Shown in pieces: positions 1-8,113 of a DNA stretch of 13,307 bases. The stretch is from Cyclostephanos tholiformis (Eukaryota > Bacillariophyta > Thalassiosirophyceae > Thalassiosirales > Thalassiosiraceae): positions 1-13,307 of the forward strand of contig JALLPB010000731.1 of the NCBI GenBank assembly GCA_036939975.1, written 5' to 3'. Position 1 is the stretch's first letter. Each line of letters opens with the position of its first letter. The notes beneath the pieces are model-generated. The model was not told the DNA's origin, ran no database searches, and saw only the letters and a list, made by a program, of their open reading frames with translations. The translations under genes and the position numbers were made by a program.

Positions 1-601
1 AGGAATCGATTGATGACCATGATTGAAATTTGGCCCAACAAGTTTTCAAACCAAATTTTCGTCCATTTTTCGCTCCCGCCAAAAAGACAGATGACCCCTT
101 TTAGATTTACCAGTCTTATTTTATGTTAGTAAGGAGCATCATTCTGCTTCTAATGTTGAAGGGGGGGGGGGGGTGAGTTGCCCAAAATCTTGTTGTTGAC
201 AGTGAGCACCTCGTAGAAGACTTTGACCTTCCTTGGCTTGGGGTAGGTCTCTTGGGCATTTTCGTGACCCAATGAAGAGCGTAATAAAGAAACTGTATAT
301 CTTGTGCAGTGAGCAACCTTCTGAGTTGGATTTAGGTTAGGGAACTCCCGGAAGAAGTTGTATCCCTCGCCCTTGTTGTCATCATTGTCATCAGATCAGT
401 GAGGGTGTCAACATTGATGGATGCACAGATGGTGGTGCAGTCCCAATTGGGGATTGGTTTGGGGGCGGTCAGGTGGGGATGGGTGTGACCTCAGTGGTGG
501 AACGAGTAATGTGGTCCACAGCGGCGGTGGATTGGGTAAGTTGACGGTTGATGGTTGATGGCCTTCCACCCCGTCAAGCCTGTGGGACTTCCTACGCCAG
601 T
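1..601. other. non-coding or decayed region at the window edge
   Basis: No intact gene is visible here. The stretch holds a 13-nt G homopolymer (161-173), the weak minus-strand open frame described at 153-395, and a second short minus-strand frame (408-611) rich in Pro and His with no family signature. The first 115 bases show nothing I can assign. Confidence 0.5.
153..395 (-). pseudogene. possible gene or transposon relic, open frame without start
   Basis: On the minus strand one frame stays open for about 81 codons, from just after a TGA at 396-398 to a TAG at 150-152, with no ATG. The conceptual peptide has ordinary protein composition (for example EGYNFFREFPNLN and KVKVFYEVLTVNNKILGNS) and then runs into a proline tract encoded by the 13-G homopolymer at 161-173. 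I do not recognise the family. It could be the decayed end of a gene or mobile element, or chance. The neighbouring minus-strand stretch 408-611 is open in another frame and may belong to the same remnant. Confidence is low because an 80-codon open frame can arise by chance. Confidence 0.2.
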
Positions 602-890
602 GAATTCCCATCCTTTAGCTAGGTCTTAGCTGAAATTTTGGCTGACCCTTAGTGAACTCTTAGCTACGAGCTAAATTTGTAGGGCGATAATTGAAAATAA
701 GGTGGGTAGTATTGTCACTCGAATAATGTGACGGTAAGTAGAGATTGAAGCGAATTCCCATCCCTTCGCTAGGTCTTAGCTGACTCTTGGCCGACCCTTA
801 GTTAACTCTTAGCTACGAGCTAAATTTGTAAGGCGGTAATTGAAAATAAGGTGGTAGTATTGTCACTTGAATAATGTGACGGTAAGTAGA
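602..890. repeat. imperfect tandem duplication, ~150-bp period, two copies
   Basis: Copy 1 (about 602-742) and copy 2 (about 752-890) align along their full length, with a few substitutions and small indels. Both begin GAATTCCCATCC, share TAGGTCTTAGCTGA, TTAGCTACGAGCTAAATTTG, AATTGAAAATAAGGTGG and AATAATGTGACGGTAAGTAG, and are offset by 149-150 bases. Each copy contains a 15-nt inverted repeat, TTAGCT-ACG-AGCTAA (660-674 and 809-823), so the unit can fold into a short hairpin. There are no coding signatures of transposition and only two copies, so this is a local segmental duplication or part of a minisatellite or non-autonomous element. Which of these cannot be decided from one window. Confidence 0.9.
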
Positions 891-1212
891 TTGATTATCT
901 TTGCGTTCACCATAAGCACACCACGACAAAGGAACTGACTCCATTCCTTTGTGGCAGCGCGGCAGACGACCATTACGTTTGCCTCCAACAATGAATCCTG
1001 AAGCGATGCCATCCTGACTGCAAACTTCGATGACTCCTCATTAAAATTATAAGGAAGCGAGTGAGTTCAGCAATAGTGCAGTCTGTTCCACATGTTCCAG
1101 CATTGGAGCTCCCATCTGCATTCACCACGACTAGCGTACTGTTCCGTAAACGCATCGTTGAGTAGGGATACATGACCGGATCATTGATACTGGTGACCGA
1201 CTGACAAAGAAT
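863..1212 (-). pseudogene. possible gene relic: two overlapping open frames
   Basis: On the minus strand a frame is open from 1212 to 973 (includes MYPYSTMRLRNSTLVVVNAD, then GSSNAGTCGTDC). A second frame is open from 1066 to a TGA at 863-865 (includes EESSKFAVRM, ASLQDSLLEANVMVVCRAA and TKEWSQFLCR). Both read like ordinary protein and they overlap around 973-1066, as expected if one gene suffered a frameshift or if an unseen intron joins them. I found no convincing GT..AG intron that joins them, and no family is recognised. It lies directly downstream of the gene at 1217-4405 but is separated from it by that gene's TAG stop. The far end runs into copy 2 of the tandem repeat. Confidence 0.22.
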
Positions 1213-1216
1213 TTAC

Positions 1217-2958
1217 CTACGCGAAGGGATCTGGTAGGTTAAAGGAAATACCACTATGAAAGCTGCTCTCGCTTAGAAAATTGGCCAATTCATCAGAGGC
1301 ATCCCCCCCTTCAGGAGAATCGTCATCGTTGCACATGACACACTTAGTGGCAAATGCCTCATTTAGGAAAGTGCATTGGTTACACCGCCAATTTCTTGCT
1401 ATGCTCGGTATCTCCGTCTCCGCCGACTTCATTGCTAATTTTGATGTGCTGTGCGGCGGATACGTCTGACTGTAGTCTTGCATCTCCAGCGGCTGCGATA
1501 ACCTCGCCGCTTCTATTGGTTCCGCGGAAGAACTCTCCAATTGATCTGAATCTGGTTTCAAATCTAGTCCACTATTCTGAACTTTTACCGTGTTAGTGTC
1601 ATTCTCATCGTCATCCTCGTCTGAATCATCTAAGCAAATGATCTCTGCCTCCTTCGCCTTAGTCTTCTTCTCCACCTTGTTACCGCAATCATCCGTGTCA
1701 TCCTCATTCCTCTCGCCAAAGAATTTGTCTGCGTATTTATTCTCCGAGTTCACCTTCGACCGTTTCAGACTATTAACATCCTCTCCGCTCTCGGCCGTGT
1801 AGCTCTCGACCCATTTCGAGAAAAATTCAATGTCCTTGCTATCATCGCACTTACGCTTCGATGTTATCACATTCCTCTTTTTCACGGGCGAGCTCTGGGC
1901 AATGGCGGCGACGGGCGGGGGGGCGGCGGCGACACGACTCTTCACAGGCGACGTCGACAGCACCTTGATATCATCCTCCTCCTCGTCGCTGCTGTCTGGG
2001 AGGCAAATGACGTCATCTTCCTCCGGGTCGTACGTCGCCATCAGCTTCAAGCACGCCTCCAGCCTGTGAAAGAATGGCAGGTACGGATGAGCGGAGCTGC
2101 GCTCCTGGTACGCCTGCGGCACGTCCTTCTTCAATCGCTCGTGCGCCTGCCTCGCAATTGGCCGTAGCATCTCGGCGAGACGCTTCGTAGTTTCGTCCTC
2201 CTTCCTCAATGCCTTAACGTGTCGCATCACCTCCTCGAGGTCGTTGCATATGCTCCCCGCCCCCCCGTGCTTGCTAAGCCACTTACGCAATCCCCAGCTC
2301 TCGTTTTCTCGCATCCCCCCCAGGAAGGCGTTCTTCACGTGATCGCACCCCTGCGGCATGGCCGCAGCCGCGTCCCTGACGAGAGATTCGAGGCTTGACG
2401 CGGCCAAAAGCAGGTGCTCCCGCGCCATCAGGCACTCGTTCTGACGCTCGAACCGACGGGGGAGGGGAGCGACGTACGTGGTGTGGAATTGACGCGGGGT
2501 CATCATCCCATTCCCCGCCCTCGATCGTCCGCCGACGCCACTGATGCGACGACGTTGTCCCGAATTCTGCGCGAGCTGCAATCCCTGTCGCAATTCCTGC
2601 TGACAGTTGACGAGGAATTCGACGCATGGTAGAAAGCGTGTTATAACGTCGTCGGTCTTGGTACGTATGTGCCTCACCACCTCATTCCCCGATAGCGGCG
2701 TGAGGGATACCGCCGTTACCGTTAGGGAGATACGTTCGAGGATGGGATCGATCTGCGCCGAAGGTAACGACGAGTGATCGGATTGGTTCGGCGAAAGCCT
2801 CGTGGACGACGTGATGGTGGTCGCCTCGGCGGCGGAGCGTGCCTTCGATAAAGACAACCCCGACCTTAGGGGGTGGTGCGACTTTATCACGGTCGGTTGT
2901 TGTTGGGCCGACGACGACACCGGCACAGACAAAGGGGGATGACCGCAGCGGAATTGCC

Positions 2959-2993
<35 letters not shown>

Positions 2994-4405
2994 ATGCGGC
3001 GATGCTGATGCGCTGTCATATGACGAGCCTGATGATGCCGCTGCTGCTGTTGCTGCTGCTGCAGCTGCACCGCGATGAATTCGCCGAGAGCGTTGCCACC
3101 GCCGACGGCCTCGTGTCCCCCCCTGCGACTACCATGATGTTGCTGCTGGTGCTGCTGGTACGCTATCGTTATCCTACCTCCCCCCGAAGACGAGGGAGAG
3201 GTGGACGACGACGAGGAACCCAACCCACCGCGGACGCCGTTGCATAAGGGAAACGCCATTGTCTCCCCCGTCCCGTATCCTCCACCCCCACCCGGCTGAA
3301 CCAACAACTGTTGCATTATCGTTCCTCCCCCCCCACCGAGGTTTCCATACCCACCGCCATTAGCGGCACGGGACGCGGCCGACGACGACGTCCCACCGCC
3401 ACCGCCGCCGAAGGCGCCCGCTAGCCATCCGGAGAAGCTTGGGTCGTCCATCCCACGCAATATCGCGTCGCAGTAGTCCATTTCCCACATGGGCGGCGGG
3501 GGAGGAGGGGGGGGCGCGGCGGCTGCCTGGTGATGCGCGATGGACTCCGCCGTCGTGGAGGAGGAGGAGGAGGAGGAGAAGGAGGAGCCGGCGGCGGTCC
3601 CTCTTCCAGCGGCGTAGTAATTACCGTGATGATCGACGGAATACTGATCCGCCGCCGCCATTCCCCCCCCGACGGGTACGCCACCGCCACCGCCACCACC
3701 GTCGTTGACATCGAGCATACCACCGAGGTCCGTTTCGGACCTATCCAGTCCCTCCGACGACTGACGATGTTGCATCATCCTGTCGAATCCCTGATGTTGC
3801 ATGCGATGACGATGCGACCATCCAGCGCCGAAACTCCCGACGCCCCCCCCCCCCGTACCTCCCCCCCCCGGCATGTGAAGCGCGTATGACCCCCCGGTAT
3901 CATTAGTCCAGCCTCCGCCACTTCCGCACTTATTATTACCATCGTTCATCATCCCCCCCCCCGCATTGCGATGACCATCTCCCGAGGAGGGGGGGGGAGT
4001 GGAGGAGGAAGAAGTGGACGACGATCCCCCCGCAACCCCGCCCATGGCGGCGATCCCGCCGCCCCCGTGGCGGTGATTCGAATTGGCCGCGTGATGCTGG
4101 GGATAATTCTCGAGGAGGTAGGCGGCGTACCCCCCCGTCGTCGTCGTCGTCGTCATCGTCGCGTCGTTCGCGGTCGTCGTCGACGCCGTCGCGCCTCCTC
4201 CTCCAACGCCGCCGACGTCGATGCCGGACATCAATCCCTCCCACAGAAGGCTCTCCCAGCCCCCCGCCGCGTCTATCCCGCCTCCCCCCCCCCCGACCGC
4301 CGCGGCGGACGATGCGGCGTCCCCCCCTCCCCCGACGATGCCGCCGTCGTCGTCGTCGTTGCCCCCGACGCCGCCGTAGTTCATCATGTTGTTATAACCC
4401 TCCAT
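1217..4405 (-). CDS. Gly/Ser/Gln-rich RanBP2-type zinc finger protein with SUMO-interaction-like motifs
   Basis: A single uninterrupted 1062-residue frame from an ATG at 4403-4405 to TAG at 1217-1219. Residues 1-480 are low complexity: Gly, Ser and His runs, a Pro run, and 11 glutamines at 472-482. Two hydrophobic-acidic islands, around 50-63 (WESLLWEGLMSGID) and 306-327 (starting MWEMDYCDAILRGMDD), break the Gly-rich stretch. A predicted helical, non-repetitive region spans about 553-790; I do not recognise it. VICLPDSSDEEEDD (799-812) and IICLDDSDEDDDE (from 922) match the hydrophobic-core-plus-acidic form of SUMO-interacting motifs. KKRNVITSKRK (842-852) is a plausible nuclear localisation signal. 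A RanBP2-type zinc finger ends the fold: W1006, C1008, C1011, N1015, C1022, C1025. Such fingers bind single-stranded RNA, ubiquitin or Ran depending on the protein. A nuclear RNA- or SUMO-linked regulatory role is inferred; substrate unknown. Long C/G homopolymers encode the Gly runs, so the N-terminal length is sensitive to sequencing error. Confidence 0.85.
2960..2992 (-). repeat. (CAG)11 microsatellite encoding polyglutamine
   Basis: Eleven perfect CAG codons, read on the minus strand, encode Q472-Q482 of the zinc finger protein. Further Gln-rich stretches lie on both sides. Pure trinucleotide tracts like this are usually length-polymorphic between alleles. Confidence 0.9.
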
Positions 4406-4897
4406 TATAATTCGGCGGGGGGGGGGAGGGGACTTAGCGTTTCCTCCGGACTCGTAAATGCCCGATAATGATGACGGAATATCATGTGATCATGTGACCT
4501 ACGATGTGGAAATGACATCAATGCATCCCCACCAAAGTCAAATAAATAATAATTATATTAAAATAAAAGTTAAAAAAAAATAAACTCACACACACTACCT
4601 ACTTAAAAAATAAAATTTATGACTCGACTCATAAAAAATAATAGAATGCAGATAGATTGTCGTTGTGAACATCCTCCCGAAGTTCGAAGAGAGAGAGCGA
4701 GGTATTTTCAATCGTGTATGGTATGTTCGATATAGTATTAGGTATGCCTGTTGCGACAGTTGCTACGAGTTCCTCTGTTAAATCCATCCCCGAGTATAGT
4801 AGGTAATTACTTACCTCTCTAGAGTGTGATGGTAGTATTTTTTATCGCGATGGGATAGGTATTCATCAAGCCGACATCGACGACTACCCCTGCCATC
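4406..4897. promoter_or_regulatory. divergent intergenic region with candidate regulatory motifs
   Basis: This 492-bp gap separates two genes transcribed away from each other, so it should hold both promoters and 5' UTRs. On the side of the zinc finger gene there is a tandem pair ATCATGTG-ATCATGTG (4481-4496), giving two CATGTG E-box-type cores, and a CRE-like TGACATCA (4513-4520). The centre (about 4535-4640) is strongly A/T-rich and holds an inverted repeat, TTTATGA-ctcgac-TCATAAA (4616-4635), that includes TGACTC and GACTCA bZIP-type half sites. The motifs are seen; their function is inferred. No TATA box or start site can be fixed confidently. Confidence 0.5.
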
Positions 4898-6667
4898 ATG
4901 AAGGCTCTTACCTCCATAGTCGCGTACAACCTCCTCTCAGTGCATCGACAGGACGCATTCGCACCGCCGTACCCGTTGTCATTATCACCCCGAAATGCCA
5001 TCAAGCCACGATGGAAGACAACGCCGAATTATGCAACAACAACGTCGTCGTCGTCGTCGTCGTTGTCGTCGTCGTCATCCGCCACCACCTACGACCTGGT
5101 CGTGATAGGGGGAGGATCCTCGGGTCTGACCGCCGCCAAATTCGCCCGTACCTTCGGAAAGACGGTGTGCCTCGTGGAATGCTCGCGGATCGGGGGCGAT
5201 TGTACGTGGACGGGATGCGTCCCTTCGAAGACGTTGCTACACGCTGCCAAGAGGGCGTGGACGTGGCGCAAGATGAACGAGAGGTACGGCGAAGGCGACG
5301 GCGACGACGAAGACGTCTCCGGTGGCGGCCGCGGCATCATGAACGACGCGTGCATGCTCAGGATGCTCAGGAACGTCAAGATGTACGTCGATGCCAATAG
5401 GGAACGCATATACGAGGAGGACGACAGTCCGAAAGTTCTGCGCGGGCTCGGGATGGATTTGGCATTGGGACGCGCGCGCCTGTGCGATGGCGGACGCTCC
5501 GTGATCGTGACGGATGAAAATATCGACGGCATGACTACGACGACTTCTCGTATAATCCACGCGAGGTGCGGCGTCGTCATTGCCACGGGAGCATCTCCGG
5601 GCAGATACATGTTCGACCGTATCAGGGGGCTTGATGACGTTCCCTTTTGGACGTATGAAAACTTATGGGATGAGGGAGGATTCTTCGATGCGGTCGAACG
5701 TAATCACATGCGGGGGCGACGAATGAGCGAGATGAGGGTGATCGTGGTGGGCGGGGGACCCGTCGGATGCGAGCTATCGCAGTCGTTGTCGCGATTGGGG
5801 TGTTCCGTCGTGCTAATTTGCGGTTCTGCTAGATTGCTCCCGAATGGCGAGATGGAGGCATCCGCGGAACTGAAGCGAGTTTTCAAAAATGAGGGAATCG
5901 ATGTGATTTGCGACCAAAGGGTCGTTTCGGTAGTATCCCTCGATGGTGAAACGGTAAATAGATCGATTATGGCAACGTTGGAATCTCACGAACCAATCAT
6001 CGGAGATCACATATTGATTGCCACGGGAAGAGTTCCCAACGTGGAACGAATGGGCCTCGATGATATCGGAGTTAAGATAAATCCCGTCACGAATGGTATA
6101 ATTGTTGACGAGAAGCTGCAGACTTCCGTCAAGGGTGTATACGCGGCGGGGGATTGCACGGGGGATCGTCAATTCACGCACTATGCTGGTTTTCAGGGGG
6201 CCATCGCAGCTAGGAACATCCTCCTTCCGTTGAAGGATACGGGCGTGTTGAGTGAGGTGCCCTCCACGACGTTCACCGACCCCGAGGTGGCGTCGTTCGG
6301 ACTAACTGAGCAGGCTGCCTCTGACAAATATGGTGAGGAGGCGATATCAATTTCATTCCGTCCATTGTCCAAAATCGACAGGGCGATTTGTGAAGGCTCC
6401 GATGGCCTTGGATTCATCAAAATCGTTTATAAGACAAAATCAAGGCAAATACTGGGCGCAACCGTTATGGCGCCCTCGGCGGGCGAACTTGTTTCGGAAC
6501 TTACTGCGATTCAAGCGGCCAAGATGCCGCTTGACAAACTGGCCACGGTGATGCATTCTTACCCCAGCTACAGTATAGCTCTCCAGCAAATGGCGGCAGA
6601 AGTTTACTACGACAAATTAAAGAAAAACCAGTCATTGTACGACGTTTTGAAGAGAGCAGGGCTGTAG
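4898..6667 (+). CDS. plastid-targeted pyridine nucleotide-disulfide oxidoreductase (MerA/glutathione reductase-like)
   Basis: 589 residues, intronless. The first ~24 residues form a signal-peptide-like segment (MKALTSIVAYNLLSV) followed by DAFAPP at 19-24, resembling the ASAFAP site of diatom plastid precursors. A Ser/Thr-rich transit-peptide-like stretch follows to about 64. The enzyme then shows, in order, an FAD-binding VVIGGGSSG (68-76), a redox disulfide GGDCTWTGCVPSK (C102, C107), an NAD(P)-binding VVGGGPVGCE (283-292), the second FAD motif VYAAGDCTG (414-422), and a C-terminal dimerisation domain ending in HSYPSYSIALQQMAAEVYY (553-571). Family members transfer electrons from NAD(P)H through FAD and the cysteine pair to a substrate. 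The vicinal C-terminal cysteines and N-terminal HMA domain of true mercuric reductase are absent, and so is the HPT..E motif of glutathione and lipoamide enzymes; the aligned residue appears to be Y555. The substrate is therefore unknown. An Asp/Gly-rich insertion lies at 131-147. The ATG at 4898 is chosen because it supplies the complete targeting sequence. Confidence 0.9.
   Translation: MKALTSIVAYNLLSVHRQDAFAPPYPLSLSPRNAIKPRWKTTPNYATTTSSSSSSLSSSSSATTYDLVVIGGGSSGLTAAKFARTFGKTVCLVECSRIGGDCTWTGCVPSKTLLHAAKRAWTWRKMNERYGEGDGDDEDVSGGGRGIMNDACMLRMLRNVKMYVDANRERIYEEDDSPKVLRGLGMDLALGRARLCDGGRSVIVTDENIDGMTTTTSRIIHARCGVVIATGASPGRYMFDRIRGLDDVPFWTYENLWDEGGFFDAVERNHMRGRRMSEMRVIVVGGGPVGCELSQSLSRLGCSVVLICGSARLLPNGEMEASAELKRVFKNEGIDVICDQRVVSVVSLDGETVNRSIMATLESHEPIIGDHILIATGRVPNVERMGLDDIGVKINPVTNGIIVDEKLQTSVKGVYAAGDCTGDRQFTHYAGFQGAIAARNILLPLKDTGVLSEVPSTTFTDPEVASFGLTEQAASDKYGEEAISISFRPLSKIDRAICEGSDGLGFIKIVYKTKSRQILGATVMAPSAGELVSELTAIQAAKMPLDKLATVMHSYPSYSIALQQMAAEVYYDKLKKNQSLYDVLKRAGL
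5044..5076 (+). repeat. GTC/TCG trinucleotide repeat encoding polyserine
   Basis: A nearly pure GTC/TCG tract with a single T interruption encodes SSSSSLSSSSS within residues 50-61 of the flavoenzyme, just upstream of its first FAD-binding strand. It sits in the inferred transit peptide, where Ser/Thr richness is normal and length changes should be tolerated. Confidence 0.85.
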
Positions 6668-6815
6668 AGGAAATCCCTCGAGATGCTTTTTGTTTAAATG
6701 CAGAATTTGTACTCTTAAAGCTGTGCTGTGAAAACACTACTCTGTTCACTGTAATTATGTTTTCCCGATGGATCCCCACTTATAATAACCCTGACCTCCT
6801 TGAGTACACTCGAAA
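6668..6815. other. short convergent intergenic gap
   Basis: These 148 bases separate the 3' ends of the flavoenzyme gene (+) and the nucleotide-sugar transporter gene (-). They must hold both 3' UTRs. No hairpin or other structure stands out. Confidence 0.6.
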
Positions 6816-7760
6816 TTATTTGGGCAACAATGGTGCACCGCCACATGCAGAATCGTCAGAATCTTTGGAATCGGCACGCAATGGCGCCTGTTTGTATAAG
6901 CCTGCTGCACCAAGGCAGAACATCAAGCATGCTATACCAATAGGACTCGCGTGCTTGTCCCAAAGTAAAACATTTACGCCTATTGTCAGAATTTTGCATA
7001 TATTTCCCACAACGGTGAAGCTCGCCGCTGACAATGCTTCTCTTGCCATCCATGCGAAGTAACTCATACCCACTCCCAGCGCGACGCTAACAAAGACTGC
7101 GATCGCTGCAGAAAATGACATGCCCTTCAGTGCCGCAATTTCATCAGCATCATTAATGAAGGTGAACACCAATGGAACGCTGGCCAGGAAGTTTGAATAG
7201 AAGACACGTCCCCAAGTGCTCTGCATCTTAACAGTATCGACGATGTGCTTAAGATAAATCTGATCCATGCAGAAGATGCAGTACCAAACTGCGCAGAACG
7301 TGTACCCCTTGAAATGAAACGCAGAATCGGTGATTGCGTATCCGAATGCTCCCACCAACAACGCGAACAGGCACGCCCAACTCCTCGCGCTGGGCAGCTT
7401 CCTTCCAAGGAACAAATAATCGGCAATGCTCACCACCAAAGGCGTCGAGAAACGGAACACCATGAATGTCTCGACGTTCGCGTACTGCAGACTCTTCATA
7501 TTGCTGAATATCGTTGCCAAGAAAATTAACGCCACGGGCAAGAATTTCTTACACTTTTCCTTCTCGAGCGGATCGCATTCGATTTTCCCCATGGCCGCGA
7601 AGGCCTTGACTACGATCGCCGTGCCCATTAATTGAGAAAACAGGATGAAGGAGGGCGCAGCGACTTTGTAGATGGCATATTTATTGGAAATGAGGAGGGT
7701 TGCAGAGCAAAGCATGTAGCCCCCGACGGCGAAGGGGGTGGATCTCGCCAGACTAGCCAT
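6816..7760 (-). CDS. nucleotide-sugar transporter, GONST3/GDP-sugar type (DMT superfamily)
   Basis: 314 residues, intronless, with about ten hydrophobic segments, the usual length and topology of Golgi antiporters that exchange a nucleotide sugar for the nucleoside monophosphate. The best-recognised stretches match the plant GONST3/GONST4 and GDP-fucose/GDP-galactose transporter group: LLISNK (22-27), SLQYANVETFMVFRFSTPLV (90-109), MDQIYLKHIVDTV (165-177), STWGRVFYSN (181-190), ASFTVVGNICKILT (246-259) and LLWDKHASPIG (265-275). GNICK (252-256) lies where GDP-mannose transporters carry a GALNK-type motif; the lysine is kept but the preceding Asn is Cys. A short polar C-terminal tail ends in APLLPK. 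A GDP-sugar substrate (mannose, fucose or galactose) is likely; which one is not decidable here. Role: supply of sugar donors for Golgi glycoprotein or polysaccharide synthesis. The ATG at 7758-7760 begins right before the first membrane segment. Confidence 0.85.
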   Translation of the reverse strand: MASLARSTPFAVGGYMLCSATLLISNKYAIYKVAAPSFILFSQLMGTAIVVKAFAAMGKIECDPLEKEKCKKFLPVALIFLATIFSNMKSLQYANVETFMVFRFSTPLVVSIADYLFLGRKLPSARSWACLFALLVGAFGYAITDSAFHFKGYTFCAVWYCIFCMDQIYLKHIVDTVKMQSTWGRVFYSNFLASVPLVFTFINDADEIAALKGMSFSAAIAVFVSVALGVGMSYFAWMAREALSAASFTVVGNICKILTIGVNVLLWDKHASPIGIACLMFCLGAAGLYKQAPLRADSKDSDDSACGGAPLLPK

Positions 7761-8113
7761 GGCGTTGACGGTAAGTGGTGGGTTGGTGAACCTTCTCAGG
7801 GGTTAGGGATATTTTTATGATATTTAGATATTACTAATATAATAGGTGACACACAAGGACAAGACTACATACCATACCTCTATGTTGTACATACCTACCA
7901 TAGAGAATAGTAATAATTGTGTTGTACTCCTCAATTTTACTTGCGTGATATGGGGCAAACAAACCAAAAAATCGTGCGTGTTGATCTTTAAGTTGGTGGT
8001 TGACTATCGCTACGGTCCTCTAGCCTGGGCCGGCTTTCCTTGAGCGATGGCTCTTAGATAGCCTTTCATTCCCGTTTCGAACTAATTGCGAAAATGCATG
8101 TGTGTTAAGGCCG
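7761..8113. promoter_or_regulatory. divergent intergenic region
   Basis: 353 bases between two genes transcribed outward, so both promoters should lie here. An A/T-rich stretch (about 7805-7850) lies close to the transporter side. A small plus-strand open frame (7846-8043) has no protein-family features and is probably non-coding. No specific motif is claimed. Confidence 0.4.

Noticed and set aside
2873..3247. Plus-strand frame with a long Leu run resembling a membrane segment
   Set aside because: The Leu run is the complementary reading of the CAG repeat that encodes polyglutamine on the minus strand.
3971..4468. 165-codon plus-strand frame rich in Arg and Gly
   Set aside because: It is antisense to the Gly-rich N-terminus of the zinc finger protein. 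Its composition follows from C/G-rich trinucleotides, with no domain.
5089..5610. 173-codon minus-strand frame
   Set aside because: Antisense to the flavoenzyme coding region, which has clear FAD and redox motifs on the other strand.
4898..6667. Annotation as a true mercuric reductase
   Set aside because: There is no C-terminal vicinal cysteine pair and no HMA domain; only the general flavoprotein disulfide reductase core is shown.
8102..8113. Upstream start for the hydrolase at 8102
   Set aside because: That codon is GTG; the in-frame ATG at 8114 is a normal eukaryotic start directly before the basic N-terminus and membrane anchor.
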